Counted from the stretch's first letter, positions 1-10,810 are shown. The stretch is 64,000 nt of DNA from Bacillus mobilis (GCF_001884045.1 NZ_MACF01000025.1:204707-268706); one strand, 5' to 3'. Program-made: numbers and translations. Notes: a model not told the origin generated them from the sequence alone.

Positions 1-23
1 TGTTATCGCTATTTTTGCTACAA

Positions 24-178
24 TAAAGTGAAACTTTAATCAGTGGGGGTTTTCTTCATCCCCCACTGATTATTAGTTGAACCAATCGGACTTTTAGGGG
101 CAGTTGACCCCCCACCTAACTTCTTCGCTTGCGCTGAATTTTGAGGTGGGGGTCTTACTGCCCATTAAAGTGGGATAA
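24..178 (+). repeat. bcr1-like repeat, copy 1 (about 155 bp)
   Basis: The segment begins TAAAGTGAAACTTTAATCAG and ends CCATTAAAGTGGGATAAA. It is built of nested palindromes: CAGTGGGGG pairs with CCCCCACTG, and CCCCCACCT pairs with AGGTGGGGG. Near-identical copies lie at 52471-52625 and 63592-63733 on the other strand, and partial ones at 18104-18165 and 63513-63532. Length, palindromes and TTTAT-like ends agree with the bcr1 element described for the B. cereus group; that name is from memory. Bases 1-23 may be the 3' end of an upstream gene, since a hydrophobic reading frame stops at the TAA on the repeat edge, but it is too short to name. Confidence 0.8.
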
Positions 179-211
179 AAAGATAGGTTAAGAAAAGAAG
201 GGATTTTAATT

Positions 212-1105
212 ATGGAAAAAGATGAACGTTTTAAACAGGCCGAGTTTGGTGCTATTGTCGGGATCGTTGGTAATATTATATTAGCGATTGTAAAGGCGGT
301 AATTGGTTATATTGGGAACAGTAAAGCGTTATTAGCGGATGCCGTGCATTCTGCATCAGATGTAATTGGTTCGCTAGCTGTACTGTTTGGATTGCGAGCA
401 GCAAAGCAGCCGCCTGATGAAGATCATCCGTATGGTCATGGTAAAGCGGAATCGATTTCAGCTATTATTGTTGCAGTATTATTATTTATTGTGGGAATCG
501 AGATAGCAATTTCGTCTATAAAAGCTTTTTCGCAAGAACTAGAACCACCGAAAGGAATTACGATTTTTGCTGTTGTTCTTTCGATTGTCGTGAAAGAAGG
601 AATGTTTCAATATAAATTCCGATTAGGGAAGAGAGTAAATAGTGATGCAATTATTGCAAATGCATATGAGCACCGTTCGGATGTATTTTCTTCAATTGCA
701 GCTTTAATCGGTATTTGTGCAGCGATTATTGGTGGTAAGTTTGGGATAGATTGGCTTGTATATGCCGATCCAATTGCAGGATTATTTGTTTCACTTCTTG
801 TTGCAAAAATGGCATGGAGTATTGGGGCAGAAGCAATTCATGCAACGCTTGATCATGTTCTGCATGAGGAAGATGTTGTTCCGCTTAGAGAAGCAGTACT
901 TCAAATAGATGGTGTGAAAAAAATCGGTTCTTTATATGCAAGGGAGCATGGCCATTACGTTATTGTTGATATTAAAGTTTCTGTAGACCCATACATTACT
1001 GTAGAAGAAGGGCACCGCATTGGAAAGCATGTGAAAGAAACGCTGATGGAACAAGATAACGTACAAAATGTGTTTGTACATATAAATCCGTATTCTCCAA
1101 ATTAA
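212..1105 (+). CDS. CDF family divalent cation efflux transporter
   Basis: A 297-residue membrane protein that should export a divalent metal (Mn, Zn, Co or Fe) in exchange for protons. About six hydrophobic segments span residues 12-205. The first metal-site motif is visible as D43, H46 and D50 (LADAVHSASD), followed by HPYGHGKAE (72-80). The second site has H154 and D157 (YEHRSD). A soluble C-terminal domain of about 85 residues follows, as is usual for the family. The length is typical. It resembles the Bacillus Mn exporters MneP and MneS, but the substrate cannot be read from sequence. An AAGAAGGG ribosome site precedes the ATG. It stands alone between the bcr1 repeat and recJ. Confidence 0.9.
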   Translation: MEKDERFKQAEFGAIVGIVGNIILAIVKAVIGYIGNSKALLADAVHSASDVIGSLAVLFGLRAAKQPPDEDHPYGHGKAESISAIIVAVLLFIVGIEIAISSIKAFSQELEPPKGITIFAVVLSIVVKEGMFQYKFRLGKRVNSDAIIANAYEHRSDVFSSIAALIGICAAIIGGKFGIDWLVYADPIAGLFVSLLVAKMAWSIGAEAIHATLDHVLHEEDVVPLREAVLQIDGVKKIGSLYAREHGHYVIVDIKVSVDPYITVEEGHRIGKHVKETLMEQDNVQNVFVHINPYSPN

Positions 1106-1206
1106 ACATTATTAACATTTTAGTATATAGATATTGCATCGTAGTTTGCATTATATTGTCACCCCTTAATCTGTCTTGTATAATGAACAGGTTAAGGGGT
1201 GATTTC

Positions 1207-3546
1207 GTGTTACAACCGAAGACGCGTTGGAAAGAAAAAGAATATAATAATGAGCGAGTGAGTGAATTAGCAAGTAAATTACAATTATCACCACTTGTCG
1301 TTTCGTTATTCCTCGGTAGAGGACTAGATACAGAAGATAAGATTTTAGATTTTTTAAATACAGAAAATCAAGAATTTCATGATCCATTTTTATTAGAAGG
1401 AATGGATAGAACGGTAGAACGTGTAAATAAGGCGGTTCAAAATGGAGAGCAAATATTAATATTTGGTGACTACGATGCGGACGGAGTAAGTAGTACGACT
1501 GTGTTATATCTTGCCTTACAAGAATTAGGTGCAGACGTAGAATTTTATATCCCAAACCGTTTTACAGAAGGGTATGGACCAAACGAAGAAGCATTTCGTT
1601 GGGCACATAGCGCAGGGTTCTCGCTAATTATAACTGTTGATACTGGTATCGCAGCAGTGCATGAAGCGAAGGTAGCGAAGGAGCTTGGAGTAGATCTAAT
1701 TATTACAGATCACCATGAGCCACCACCGGAATTGCCAGAAGCACTTGCCATTATTCATCCGAAATTAGATGGCGGTGTGTATCCGTTCCACTATTTAGCT
1801 GGTGTAGGTGTTGCGTTTAAAGTTGCGCATGCATTATTGGGCCGTGTACCAGAACATTTATTAGAAATTGCAGTGATTGGTACAGTAGCCGATTTAGTAT
1901 CACTTCATGGTGAGAATAGATTGTTAGTGAAGCGCGGTTTAAAACATATGCGCATGACGAAAAATATCGGACTAAAGGCGCTATTTAAAGTCGCTAACGT
2001 TTCGCAAAGTGAAATTACAGAAGAGAGTATTGGCTTCGCGATCGCACCGCGTATTAATGCAGTTGGACGTTTAGAAGATGCTACGCCGGCTGTACATCTT
2101 TTATTATCAGATGATCCAGAAGAAGCGAAAGAGCTAGCTGAAGAAATTGATGAGCTGAACAAACTGCGAAAAGATATTGTAAAGCAAATTACAGAGGAAG
2201 CTATCGCTGAAGTGGAAAATAATTTCCCGCCAGAAGACAATAAAGTACTAGTACTGGCAAAAGAAGGCTGGAATCCAGGTGTAATTGGAATTGTCGCATC
2301 TAAATTAGTTGAACGTTTTTATCGTCCAACGATTGTATTATGTATTGATCCTGTAAAAGAAACAGCAAAAGGTTCAGCACGTAGTATTGCAGGATTTGAT
2401 CTATTTGCAAACTTGTCAGACTGTAGAGAGTTATTGCCACACTTCGGAGGACACCCGATGGCAGCGGGAATGACGCTACATATGAATGATGTAGCTGAAT
2501 TGCGCCGCCGCTTAAATGAACAAGCAGAAGTAATTTTAACAGAAGAAGATTTTATTCCAATTACAGCTGTTGATGTTTTTTGTAAAGTGGAAGATGTAAC
2601 ACTTGCAGCAATTGAAGATATGCAAAAGTTGGCGCCATTTGGTGTTGGAAATCCAAAACCACGTATTGCAGTGAAGGACGCAGAGCTAGAAAGTATTCGT
2701 GCAATCGGATCAGATGGTTCACATTTGAAAATGGCTCTTCGCGATGGACAAGCGACACTGGATACAATTGGATTTGGTTTTGGTGCGTATGCGAAAGAAA
2801 TTTCTCCAGTTGCAAAGGTATCTGTAATAGGGGAAGCATCTATCAATGAATGGAATAATTTTAAGAAGCCGCAATTAATGGTACAAGATATTGCTGTAGA
2901 GGCGTGGCAATTATTTGATTGGCGTAGTATGCGTAACGTAGAAGCGAATGTAGCAGAACTTCCGAAAGAAAAAATAACGATGGTGTATTTTTCTGAAGAA
3001 GTATTGAATAAATTTTCTTTAGAAGACTATAAAGAGCATATGATGCATGCATCCGAAGTCACCCAATTAGATGATCAATACATCGTGTTACTTGATTTAC
3101 CAAAAGGAACAGATGAATTACGAGATTTATTTAAAGTGGGGTTCCCGTCACGAATTTATACGCTATTTTATCAAGAGAATAATCATTTATTTAGTACTGT
3201 TCCAACGAGAGAACACTTTAAATGGTACTATTCGTTCTTGAGCCAAAAAGCACCATTTTCTTTAAGACAATACGGAGCACAACTCTGTCAACATAAAGGT
3301 TGGTCAAAAGATACAGTAAATTTCATGACACAGGTGTTTTTTGAGTTAGAATTTGTTACAATAAAAGATGGCGTCATTTTTATGGCAGACAAAAAACAAA
3401 AGCGTGATTTAATTGAATCGAACACATATCGTGAGAAAATGAACCACTTACAATTAGAAAAAGAATTGGTTTATAGCACATATCAGCAACTATATACATG
3501 GTTTGAAACGATTCGTAATCATAAAGAAGTAGAACAGCTAGGGTAA
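1207..3546 (+). CDS. recJ: Single-stranded-DNA-specific exonuclease RecJ
   Basis: A 5'-3' exonuclease on single-stranded DNA that acts in recombination and mismatch repair. The DHH phosphoesterase core shows DYDADG at about residues 88-93 and DHH at 168-170. The DHHA1 part has GGHPMAAG near 413-420, and an OB-fold plus a Bacillus-type C-terminal extension follow. I start it at GTG 1207, giving 779 residues, because AAGGGGTGA lies just upstream. An in-frame ATG at 1156 would add 17 residues with no homology or ribosome site. apt follows after 47 bases, as in other Bacillus genomes. Confidence 0.95.
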   Translation: MLQPKTRWKEKEYNNERVSELASKLQLSPLVVSLFLGRGLDTEDKILDFLNTENQEFHDPFLLEGMDRTVERVNKAVQNGEQILIFGDYDADGVSSTTVLYLALQELGADVEFYIPNRFTEGYGPNEEAFRWAHSAGFSLIITVDTGIAAVHEAKVAKELGVDLIITDHHEPPPELPEALAIIHPKLDGGVYPFHYLAGVGVAFKVAHALLGRVPEHLLEIAVIGTVADLVSLHGENRLLVKRGLKHMRMTKNIGLKALFKVANVSQSEITEESIGFAIAPRINAVGRLEDATPAVHLLLSDDPEEAKELAEEIDELNKLRKDIVKQITEEAIAEVENNFPPEDNKVLVLAKEGWNPGVIGIVASKLVERFYRPTIVLCIDPVKETAKGSARSIAGFDLFANLSDCRELLPHFGGHPMAAGMTLHMNDVAELRRRLNEQAEVILTEEDFIPITAVDVFCKVEDVTLAAIEDMQKLAPFGVGNPKPRIAVKDAELESIRAIGSDGSHLKMALRDGQATLDTIGFGFGAYAKEISPVAKVSVIGEASINEWNNFKKPQLMVQDIAVEAWQLFDWRSMRNVEANVAELPKEKITMVYFSEEVLNKFSLEDYKEHMMHASEVTQLDDQYIVLLDLPKGTDELRDLFKVGFPSRIYTLFYQENNHLFSTVPTREHFKWYYSFLSQKAPFSLRQYGAQLCQHKGWSKDTVNFMTQVFFELEFVTIKDGVIFMADKKQKRDLIESNTYREKMNHLQLEKELVYSTYQQLYTWFETIRNHKEVEQLG

Positions 3547-3571
3547 AGGATTTGTATTTACAAACCTTTTA
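3545..3571 (+). terminator. Weak hairpin between recJ and apt
   Basis: AAAGG(A)TTTGT pairs with ACAAACCTTT around a short loop, followed by a brief T run. It overlaps the recJ stop and sits before the apt ribosome site, so it may attenuate readthrough rather than end the operon. Confidence 0.35.
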
Positions 3572-3593
3572 GATCTGAGGAGGATTCAGAAAT

Positions 3594-4106
3594 ATGGATT
3601 TCAAGCAACATATCGCAATTGTACCGGATTATCCAAAAGAAGGTATTGTATTTAAAGACATTACACCGTTAATGAACGACGGTAAAGCATACAAAGCAGC
3701 AACAGATGCAATCGTTGAGTATGCAAAGAAAAGAGATATTGACGTTGTAGTAGGGCCAGAAGCACGTGGCTTTATTATTGGTTGCCCAGTTTCTTATGCG
3801 TTAGAAGTAGGTTTTGCACCAGTTCGTAAATTAGGAAAATTACCACGTGAAGTAATTACAGTTGACTACGGTAAAGAATATGGTAAAGATGTTTTAACAA
3901 TCCATAAAGATGCAATTAAGCCAGGTCAACGCGTATTGATTACAGATGATCTATTAGCTACAGGTGGAACAATTGAAGCGACAATTAAGCTAGTTGAAGA
4001 ACTTGGCGGAGTTGTAGCTGGAATTGCATTCTTAGTAGAGCTTACTTACTTAGATGGTCGTAAAATGTTAGATGGTTACGATGTATTAGTATTAGAAAAA
4101 TACTAA
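3594..4106 (+). CDS. apt: Adenine phosphoribosyltransferase
   Basis: Salvages adenine to AMP using PRPP in the cytoplasm. The 170-residue length is standard. The PRPP-binding loop is seen as [13 protein letters not shown] (about residues 114-126), and the N-terminal region has the usual [17 protein letters not shown] strong GAGGAGG site precedes the ATG. It lies between recJ and relA as in B. subtilis and is followed by its own terminator. Confidence 0.97.
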   Translation: MDFKQHIAIVPDYPKEGIVFKDITPLMNDGKAYKAATDAIVEYAKKRDIDVVVGPEARGFIIGCPVSYALEVGFAPVRKLGKLPREVITVDYGKEYGKDVLTIHKDAIKPGQRVLITDDLLATGGTIEATIKLVEELGGVVAGIAFLVELTYLDGRKMLDGYDVLVLEKY

Positions 4107-4136
4107 TCACTATATAGGTAAAACTACGGTGATAAG

Positions 4137-4175
4137 AAGTACCCGTGAATCTCTTGGAGAGGAGCGGGTACTTTT
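4137..4175 (+). terminator. Terminator after apt
   Basis: AGTACCCG (4138-4145) pairs with CGGGTACT (4165-4172), followed by a short T run. The loop itself can form a small CTCT/AGAG stem. Confidence 0.75.
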
Positions 4176-4316
4176 GTATAATTGCACAAAAAAATAAGGT
4201 GAAATGTCAGTAAAATCTTTTCCTTTTCACAATTCACAATCATTAGGTTATAATGATAGAATATAATTTATTCTACTTAATTAAGATAAAGTCAATTTTC
4301 AATAAAAGGTGATTCG

Positions 4317-6500
4317 ATGGCAAATGAGCAGGTACTAACAGCTGAACAGGTACTCGAGAAAGCAAGTCAATATTTAGCAGATGAAGATATTGAGCTAGTG
4401 GCACGTGCCTATGAATATGCACGTGATGCGCATAGCGAACAATACAGAAAATCGGGTGAACCGTACATTATTCATCCAATTCAAGTTGCAGGTATTTTAG
4501 TTGATTTACACATGGATCCAGCTACAGTATCAGCGGGTTTCTTACATGATGTAGTGGAAGATACAGAAATTACATTAGAAGATATTGAACGGGAATTTAA
4601 TAAAGAAATTGCTATGCTTGTCGATGGTGTAACAAAGCTCGGAAAGATTAAATATAAATCTCATGAGCAACAACAAGCAGAAAACCATCGCAAAATGTTT
4701 ATTGCAATGGCTCAAGATATTCGAGTTATTTTAATTAAACTAGCTGATCGTCTTCATAATATGCGTACATTGAAACATTTGCCTCAAGAGAAGCAGCGTC
4801 GCATTGCGAATGAAACGTTAGAAATCTTTGCACCTTTAGCACATAGACTCGGAATTAGTACTATTAAATGGGAGTTAGAGGATACGTCACTTCGCTATTT
4901 AAATCCACAGCAATACTATCGTATTGTAAATTTAATGAAGCGTAAACGTGCAGAGCGTGAAGAATATTTAGACGAAGTAATGACTGGTATTCGTGAGAAA
5001 TTAAAAGAGGTTTCAATTCAACCTGAGATTTCTGGAAGACCAAAGCATATTTACAGCATTTATCGTAAGATGGCACTGCAAAATAAACAGTTCAATGAAA
5101 TTTACGATTTATTAGCTGTACGTGTCGTTGTCAATAGTATTAAAGATTGTTATGCAGTGCTTGGAATTATTCATACGTGCTGGAAGCCGATGCCAGGTCG
5201 TTTTAAAGATTATATTGCGATGCCGAAAGCAAATCTATATCAATCTCTTCATACGACTGTAATTGGGCCGAAAGGTGATCCGCTTGAAGTGCAAATTCGT
5301 ACGAAAGAAATGCATGAGATTGCAGAATTCGGGATCGCGGCGCACTGGGCGTATAAAGAAGGAAAAACAGCAGAAACAACAGGTACATTAGAGAAGAAAC
5401 TTACTTGGTTCCGTCAAATATTAGAATGGCAAAATGAAGCTTCTAATGCAGAAGAGTTTATGGAGTCATTAAAAATTGATTTATTCTCTGACATGGTATT
5501 CGTCTTTACACCGAAAGGCGATGTAATGGAATTGCCACTTGGATCTGTTCCGATTGACTTTTCGTATCGCGTGCATTCAGAGATTGGAAATAAAACAATT
5601 GGTGCAAAAGTAAATGGGAAAATGGTGACACTTGATTATAAATTAAAAACTGGTGACATCATTGAAATTTTAACATCGAAACATTCGTATGGACCAAGTC
5701 AAGATTGGGTGAAACTTGCCCAAACATCTCATGCGAAAAACAAAATACGTCAATTCTTTAAGAAGCAACGTAGAGATGAAAATATTGAAAAAGGCCGTGA
5801 ACTTGTTGAAAAAGAAGTACGTGGCTTAGAGTATGAGATGAAAGAAGTGCTAGCTCCTGACAATTTAAAACGTGTTGCTGAGAAGTTCAATTTTGCAAAT
5901 GAAGAAGATATGTTTGCGGCAGTTGGATATAGCGGGATTACAGCGTCGCAAATTGTTACGCGACTAACGGACAAATTCCGTAAGCAACGTGAAGAAGAAG
6001 AGATTGTTGAAGTTAAAGAAGTTCGTAAACCGATGAAAATTCGAAAATGGGATTCTGGCGTTAAAGTAAGTGGTGCGGATAATTTATTAATTCGTTTATC
6101 AAAATGCTGTAACCCGGTTCCAGGTGATGATATCGTTGGGTATATTACGAAAGGCCGAGGTGTATCGATTCACCGCCGTGATTGTGTAAATGTTCATACA
6201 GAAGAAGCTATAGAACGTTTATTAGAAGTAGAGTGGGAAGGTAGCCCTGAAAAAGAAATTGAGTATAACGTTGATATCGAAATTTCAGGTTACGATCGCC
6301 GTGGCTTATTAAATGAAGTATTACAAGCTGTTACAGAGACGAAAACGTACATTTCGGCAGTTTCTGGTAGAAGTGACCGTAATAAGATGGCGACAATTAA
6401 TATGTCAATCTCTATTCGTAACTTACAGCATTTGAAAAAAGTAGTAGAACGCATTAAACGTGTTCCAGAAATTTATGCAGTACGACGCATGATGCATTAA
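4317..6500 (+). CDS. relA: Bifunctional (p)ppGpp synthetase/hydrolase Rel
   Basis: The long RelA/SpoT homologue of Bacillus, which makes (p)ppGpp on stalled ribosomes and hydrolyses it otherwise. The 727 residues carry an N-terminal HD hydrolase domain (HPIQVAG near residue 52 and HDVVEDT near 77, so hydrolysis should be intact). The synthetase domain follows, with [20 protein letters not shown] near 300. Then come a TGS domain (about 390-455), a zinc/helical region with [14 protein letters not shown], and a C-terminal ACT domain (about 650-727). The ATG is preceded by AAAGGTG. dtd starts 17 bases downstream, so the two are co-transcribed. Confidence 0.97.
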   Translation: MANEQVLTAEQVLEKASQYLADEDIELVARAYEYARDAHSEQYRKSGEPYIIHPIQVAGILVDLHMDPATVSAGFLHDVVEDTEITLEDIEREFNKEIAMLVDGVTKLGKIKYKSHEQQQAENHRKMFIAMAQDIRVILIKLADRLHNMRTLKHLPQEKQRRIANETLEIFAPLAHRLGISTIKWELEDTSLRYLNPQQYYRIVNLMKRKRAEREEYLDEVMTGIREKLKEVSIQPEISGRPKHIYSIYRKMALQNKQFNEIYDLLAVRVVVNSIKDCYAVLGIIHTCWKPMPGRFKDYIAMPKANLYQSLHTTVIGPKGDPLEVQIRTKEMHEIAEFGIAAHWAYKEGKTAETTGTLEKKLTWFRQILEWQNEASNAEEFMESLKIDLFSDMVFVFTPKGDVMELPLGSVPIDFSYRVHSEIGNKTIGAKVNGKMVTLDYKLKTGDIIEILTSKHSYGPSQDWVKLAQTSHAKNKIRQFFKKQRRDENIEKGRELVEKEVRGLEYEMKEVLAPDNLKRVAEKFNFANEEDMFAAVGYSGITASQIVTRLTDKFRKQREEEEIVEVKEVRKPMKIRKWDSGVKVSGADNLLIRLSKCCNPVPGDDIVGYITKGRGVSIHRRDCVNVHTEEAIERLLEVEWEGSPEKEIEYNVDIEISGYDRRGLLNEVLQAVTETKTYISAVSGRSDRNKMATINMSISIRNLQHLKKVVERIKRVPEIYAVRRMMH

Positions 6501-6517
6501 TAGGGAGTGTAGAAAAG

Positions 6518-6958
6518 ATGAGAGTTGTTTTACAACGATCAAAAGAAGCGTCTGTCACAGTAGACGGTGAGATCGTAGGACAAATTCCGTTCGGTTTAAC
6601 ATTACTAGTTGGCATTACGCATGAAGATACAGAAAAAGATGCAACTTACATTGCAGAAAAAATTGCGAACTTACGTATTTTTGAAGATGAGAGCGGAAAG
6701 ATGAACCATTCTGTACTTGATGTAGAAGGACAAGTTCTATCAATTTCGCAGTTCACATTATACGGAGATTGCCGCAAGGGAAGACGTCCAAACTTTATGG
6801 ATGCTGCAAAACCTGACTATGCAGAGCATTTATACGATTTCTTTAATGAGGAAGTTCGTAAACAAGGATTGCATGTAGAAACAGGGACGTTCGGAGCAAT
6901 GATGGATGTTTCTTTAATCAATGATGGTCCGGTGACCTTAATTGTGGATAGTAAATAG
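6518..6958 (+). CDS. dtd: D-aminoacyl-tRNA deacylase
   Basis: Removes D-amino acids such as D-Tyr wrongly attached to tRNA. The 146-residue length is exact for the family. The SQFTLYGD motif (about 77-84) and the C-terminal GPVTLIVDS motif form the active-site cleft of the dimer. It lies 17 bases after relA, the usual Bacillus pairing, and ends at a strong terminator. Confidence 0.96.
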   Translation: MRVVLQRSKEASVTVDGEIVGQIPFGLTLLVGITHEDTEKDATYIAEKIANLRIFEDESGKMNHSVLDVEGQVLSISQFTLYGDCRKGRRPNFMDAAKPDYAEHLYDFFNEEVRKQGLHVETGTFGAMMDVSLINDGPVTLIVDSK

Positions 6959-6969
6959 TGTTATTTAAG

Positions 6970-6999
6970 AAGAGAGGGTGGTATCATCCTCTCTTTTTT
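6970..6999 (+). terminator. Terminator after dtd
   Basis: AGAGAGG (6971-6977) pairs with CCTCTCT (6988-6994), followed by six T residues. Confidence 0.85.
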
Positions 7000-7030
7000 A
7001 TACATTGTTGTATGTTTTGTTCATTTATCA

Positions 7031-7091
7031 CGCTATTTGTGGAAAGTGAACTCCCACGGATGAAAGGTTCACTTACTTTGGAATTAATAGC
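7031..7091. other. Nested inverted repeats in intergenic region
   Basis: An outer pair, CGCTATT (7031-7037) with AATAGCG (7085-7091), encloses an inner pair, AAGTGAAC (7044-7051) with GTTCACTT (7067-7074). There is no T run, so this is not a terminator. It could be an operator or a structured RNA upstream of the small gene at 7173; function unknown. Confidence 0.4.
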
Positions 7092-7172
7092 GTTTTCGTT
7101 TATGTATAACTCTCTAATCAATATGGAACAATAAAGAGTAAAACATCCATATTGAATGTGAGGGATATACGT

Positions 7173-7349
7173 ATGCGTATGAATGAAAAAGGGCATTCTG
7201 TTACAAATGGTGCAAATCAATTGTTTAACGTGAATTTTCATGATTTTATTTCAAAAGAGCAAAACAATACTTCAATGGAGCTCGCTTCTGAGTTTGGAAT
7301 TTCTCTTCAAGATGTAAAGCGTCTAAAGAAGCAGATTGAACGCTCTTAG
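7173..7349 (+). CDS. Small helix-turn-helix-like protein, unknown function
   Basis: A 58-residue basic protein. The C-terminal half (MELASEFGISLQDVKRLKKQIERS region) reads like a helix-turn-helix, similar to sigma-factor region 3/4 or DNA-binding helices. I start it at ATG 7173 because GTGAGGG lies 9 bases upstream; the ATG at 7152 has no ribosome site. Small HTH-like proteins occur at this position near hisS in other Bacillus, possibly the YrzK type, but I do not recognise it with certainty. It ends just before the hisS promoter. Confidence 0.6.
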   Translation: MRMNEKGHSVTNGANQLFNVNFHDFISKEQNNTSMELASEFGISLQDVKRLKKQIERS

Positions 7350-7354
7350 AGTAC

Positions 7355-7383
7355 TTGACAATCCTACTCAACAAACGTATAGT
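7355..7383 (+). promoter_or_regulatory. Sigma-A promoter of hisS-aspS
   Basis: TTGACA (7355-7360), a 17-base spacer and TATAGT (7378-7383), a near-consensus promoter directly upstream of the T-box leader. Confidence 0.85.
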
Positions 7384-7404
7384 AATTTTATATTTACATA
7401 TGAA

Positions 7405-7661
7405 TATAACCGTTGATAGAGAAGAGTAAATGAGACACACATGGCAAGAGAAGAAATGTCTTAGGCTGAAAACATTTCTACATGATGACTGATTGAATGA
7501 CACTCTAGAGGTTTCAACTTGAACGGCGTATATGCTTAGTAGAGATGAACGCACATTTAAGCGTTATTAAAAAAGTGGAAGCATACGTGCTTCAATTAGG
7601 GTGGCACCACGGGTATAATACTCTCGTCCCTACTGTTCAAACAGTAGAGGCGGGAGTTTTT
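7405..7661 (+). promoter_or_regulatory. T-box riboswitch of hisS-aspS
   Basis: The leader has a stem I region, the conserved T-box AGGGTGGCACCACGGG (7598-7613) and a factor-independent terminator (7621-7661, with TACTGT and ACAGTA arms and a T run). Uncharged tRNA binding should favour the antiterminator and switch on hisS and aspS. The specifier-loop strand at 7495-7503 reads GAATGACAC, just before ACTCT that pairs with AGAGT on the other side of stem I. GAC (Asp) and CAC (His) overlap there. Confidence 0.93.
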
Positions 7662-7703
7662 TTATTTTTATTAAGATTAAAACAATTTGAGGAGGAACTG
7701 AAT

Positions 7704-8975
7704 ATGTCTATTCAAATCCCACGCGGAACGCAAGATATTCTTCCAGGCACTGTTGAGTTATGGCAGTATATCGAAGGGCAAGCACGCGAAATTTGCCGTC
7801 GTTACAATTATAAAGAAATTCGTACACCAATTTTTGAACACACTGAGCTATTTTTACGTGGTGTTGGTGATACGACAGATATCGTACAAAAAGAAATGTA
7901 CTCATTCCAAGATCGTGGAGAGCGTAGTTTAACATTACGTCCAGAAGGTACTGCACCTGTTGTACGTTCTTACGTTGAAAACAAAATGTTCGGTGACGCA
8001 ACACAACCAACGAAATTATACTATATCGGCCAAATGTTCCGTTACGAAAGACCACAAGCAGGTCGCTATCGTCAATTCGTACAATTCGGTATTGAAGCAA
8101 TCGGTAGTAACGATCCTGCAATTGATGCAGAAGTAATTGCACTTGCTGTAGAGTTTTACCGCGGCATGGGCTTAAAAAATATTAAAGTTGTATTAAACAG
8201 CTTAGGTGATGCGGCGAGCCGTCAAGCACACCGTGATGCGTTAATCGCACACTTCGAGCCACGTATCGGCGAGTTCTGTTCTGACTGTCAATCTCGTTTA
8301 GAAAAGAACCCTCTTCGTATTTTAGATTGTAAGAAGGACCGTAACCATGAATTAATGGGAACAGCACCATCTATTACAGAATACTTAAACGAAGATTCAG
8401 CAGTGTACTACGACAAAGTTCAAGAACTATTAACGATGATGGATGTTCCATTTGAAAAAGATCCGAACTTAGTACGTGGTTTAGACTACTACCAACATAC
8501 TGTTTTTGAAATTATGAGTGAAGCAGAAGGATTCGGTGCTATCACTACATTAAGCGGTGGTGGACGTTATAACGGACTTGTACAAGAAATCGGTGGACCA
8601 GAAATGCCAGGTATCGGTTTTGCAATGAGTATTGAACGTTTAATTATGGCACTAAAAGCTGAAAACATCGAATTACCAATTGAACATAGTATCGATTGTT
8701 ACGTTGTAGCTCTTGGTGAAAAAGCAAAAGACCATGCTGCGAAAGTTGCGTTTGATCTTCGTAAAGCTGGATTATCAGTTGAAAAAGATTATTTAGATCG
8801 CAAAATGAAAGCACAATTTAAATCAGCAGATCGTCTAAAAGCGAAATTTGTAGCTGTATTAGGGGAAGATGAGCTAGATAAAGGCATCATTAACTTAAAA
8901 GATATGGCAACAGGCGAACAAGAAGAAGTAGCATTAGATGTATTTGCTTCATATGTAGCAGAGAAATTAATATAG
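7704..8975 (+). CDS. hisS: Histidyl-tRNA synthetase
   Basis: Class II synthetase that charges tRNA-His. It has 423 residues from ATG 7704, which follows GAGGAGG. A longer in-frame reading from 7545 runs through the T-box and is not real. The class II motif 2 region reads [14 protein letters not shown], and the HisRS signature [15 protein letters not shown] is present along with a glycine-rich [13 protein letters not shown]-terminal anticodon-binding domain occupies about residues 325-423. aspS starts 12 bases later and shares the T-box. Confidence 0.97.
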   Translation: MSIQIPRGTQDILPGTVELWQYIEGQAREICRRYNYKEIRTPIFEHTELFLRGVGDTTDIVQKEMYSFQDRGERSLTLRPEGTAPVVRSYVENKMFGDATQPTKLYYIGQMFRYERPQAGRYRQFVQFGIEAIGSNDPAIDAEVIALAVEFYRGMGLKNIKVVLNSLGDAASRQAHRDALIAHFEPRIGEFCSDCQSRLEKNPLRILDCKKDRNHELMGTAPSITEYLNEDSAVYYDKVQELLTMMDVPFEKDPNLVRGLDYYQHTVFEIMSEAEGFGAITTLSGGGRYNGLVQEIGGPEMPGIGFAMSIERLIMALKAENIELPIEHSIDCYVVALGEKAKDHAAKVAFDLRKAGLSVEKDYLDRKMKAQFKSADRLKAKFVAVLGEDELDKGIINLKDMATGEQEEVALDVFASYVAEKLI

Positions 8976-8987
8976 GGGGAACTTACA

Positions 8988-10763
8988 GTGGCTGAAAGAA
9001 CACATGCATGTGGAAAAGTAACAGTAGAAGCAGTTGGACAAACAGTTCAATTAAAAGGTTGGGTACAAAAACGCCGTGATTTAGGTGGATTAATCTTTAT
9101 CGACTTACGTGACCGTACAGGTATCGTACAAGTCGTATTTAACCCAGAAACATCAAAAGAAGCGCTAGAAGTAGCAGAAACAATTCGTAGCGAGTACGTA
9201 TTACACGTAGAAGGTACAGTTGTTGAGCGTGGTGAAGGCGCAATTAATGACAATATGGCAACTGGTCGTATTGAAGTACAAGCAACGAAAGTAAACGTAT
9301 TAAATGCAGCGAAAACAACGCCAATCATTATTGCTGATGATACAGATGCATCAGAAGATGTGCGTTTAAAATATCGTTATTTAGACTTACGTCGTCCTGT
9401 AATGTTTAACACATTCAAAATGCGTCACGACGTAACGAAAACAATTCGTAACTTCTTAGACACAGAAGATTTCTTAGAAGTGGAAACACCAATTTTAACG
9501 AAGAGCACACCAGAAGGAGCTCGTGACTATTTAGTACCAAGTCGTGTACATGATGGTGAATTCTATGCATTACCACAGTCTCCGCAATTATTTAAACAGC
9601 TTCTTATGGTCGGCGGATTTGAGCGTTACTATCAAGTAGCACGTTGTTTCCGTGACGAAGATTTACGTGCAGACCGTCAACCAGAATTCACGCAAATCGA
9701 TATCGAAGCTTCATTCTTAACACAAGATGAAATTTTAGATATGATGGAGCGCATGATGACGAAAGTTATGAAGGATGCAAAAGGTGTAGAAGTGAGTGCA
9801 CCATTCCCTCGTATGAAATACGCTGATGCAATGGCTCGTTACGGTTCTGATAAGCCAGATACACGCTTTGAGATGGAACTAACAGACCTATCTGAATTTG
9901 CAGCAGGTTGTGGCTTTAAAGTATTTACAAGTGCTGTAGAAAGCGGCGGACAAGTAAAAGCAATTAATGCAAAAGGTGCTGCGAGCAAATACTCTCGTAA
10001 AGATATTGATGCATTAACTGAATTCGTAAAAGTATACGGTGCAAAAGGTCTAGCTTGGCTTAAAGTTGAAGAAGACGGCTTAAAAGGACCGATTGCGAAA
10101 TTCTTCGGTGAAGAAGAAGCAAACGCGTTAATGGCTACATTAGAAGCTACTGCTGGCGATTTATTACTATTTGTAGCAGATAAGAAAAGCGTTGTTGCAG
10201 ATAGCTTAGGTGCACTTCGTTTACGTCTAGGTAAAGAGCTTGAGTTAATTGACGAAAGTAAATTTAACTTCCTATGGGTAACTGATTGGCCACTTCTTGA
10301 GTACGATGAAGATGCAGATCGTTACTTCGCAGCTCACCACCCATTCACAATGCCATTCCGTGAAGATGTTGAGCTATTAGAAACAGCACCAGAAAAAGCA
10401 CGTGCACAAGCATATGACCTTGTATTAAACGGTTATGAGCTTGGTGGTGGATCACTTCGTATTTACGAGCGTGACGTACAAGAAAAAATGTTCAAAGCAC
10501 TTGGATTCTCACAAGAAGAAGCACAAGAGCAATTCGGATTCTTATTAGAAGCATTTGAATACGGTACGCCACCACACGGCGGTATCGCATTAGGTTTAGA
10601 CCGTCTTGTTATGTTACTTGCAGGCCGTACGAACCTTCGTGATACAATTGCATTCCCGAAAACAGCAAGCGCAAGCTGCTTATTAACAGAAGCTCCAAGC
10701 CCAGTTGCAGAAGCACAGCTTGAAGAGTTGAACTTAAAATTAAGCTTAAAAGAAGAGAAGTAA
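8988..10763 (+). CDS. aspS: Aspartyl-tRNA synthetase
   Basis: Class II bacterial-type AspRS of 591 residues. It has an N-terminal OB-fold anticodon-binding domain (about 1-105), then the catalytic domain with the bacteria-specific GAD insertion (about 285-410), and the ATP-site motif 3 in [15 protein letters not shown] near the C-terminus. It starts at GTG 8988 after AGGGGGAAC. It is the second gene of the T-box-controlled hisS operon and ends at a strong terminator. Confidence 0.97.
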   Translation: MAERTHACGKVTVEAVGQTVQLKGWVQKRRDLGGLIFIDLRDRTGIVQVVFNPETSKEALEVAETIRSEYVLHVEGTVVERGEGAINDNMATGRIEVQATKVNVLNAAKTTPIIIADDTDASEDVRLKYRYLDLRRPVMFNTFKMRHDVTKTIRNFLDTEDFLEVETPILTKSTPEGARDYLVPSRVHDGEFYALPQSPQLFKQLLMVGGFERYYQVARCFRDEDLRADRQPEFTQIDIEASFLTQDEILDMMERMMTKVMKDAKGVEVSAPFPRMKYADAMARYGSDKPDTRFEMELTDLSEFAAGCGFKVFTSAVESGGQVKAINAKGAASKYSRKDIDALTEFVKVYGAKGLAWLKVEEDGLKGPIAKFFGEEEANALMATLEATAGDLLLFVADKKSVVADSLGALRLRLGKELELIDESKFNFLWVTDWPLLEYDEDADRYFAAHHPFTMPFREDVELLETAPEKARAQAYDLVLNGYELGGGSLRIYERDVQEKMFKALGFSQEEAQEQFGFLLEAFEYGTPPHGGIALGLDRLVMLLAGRTNLRDTIAFPKTASASCLLTEAPSPVAEAQLEELNLKLSLKEEK

Positions 10764-10768
10764 GAATA

Positions 10769-10808
10769 AAGTCTAGATGGTTATACTATAGCCATCTAGA
10801 CTTTTTTT
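10769..10808 (+). terminator. Terminator after aspS
   Basis: AGTCTAGATGG (10770-10780) pairs with CCATCTAGACT (10792-10802), followed by a run of seven T. Confidence 0.9.
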
Positions 10809-10810
10809 GA

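Noticed and set aside
7545-7703. N-terminal extension of hisS
   Set aside because: It translates the T-box and its terminator; GAGGAGG before ATG 7704 gives the real start.
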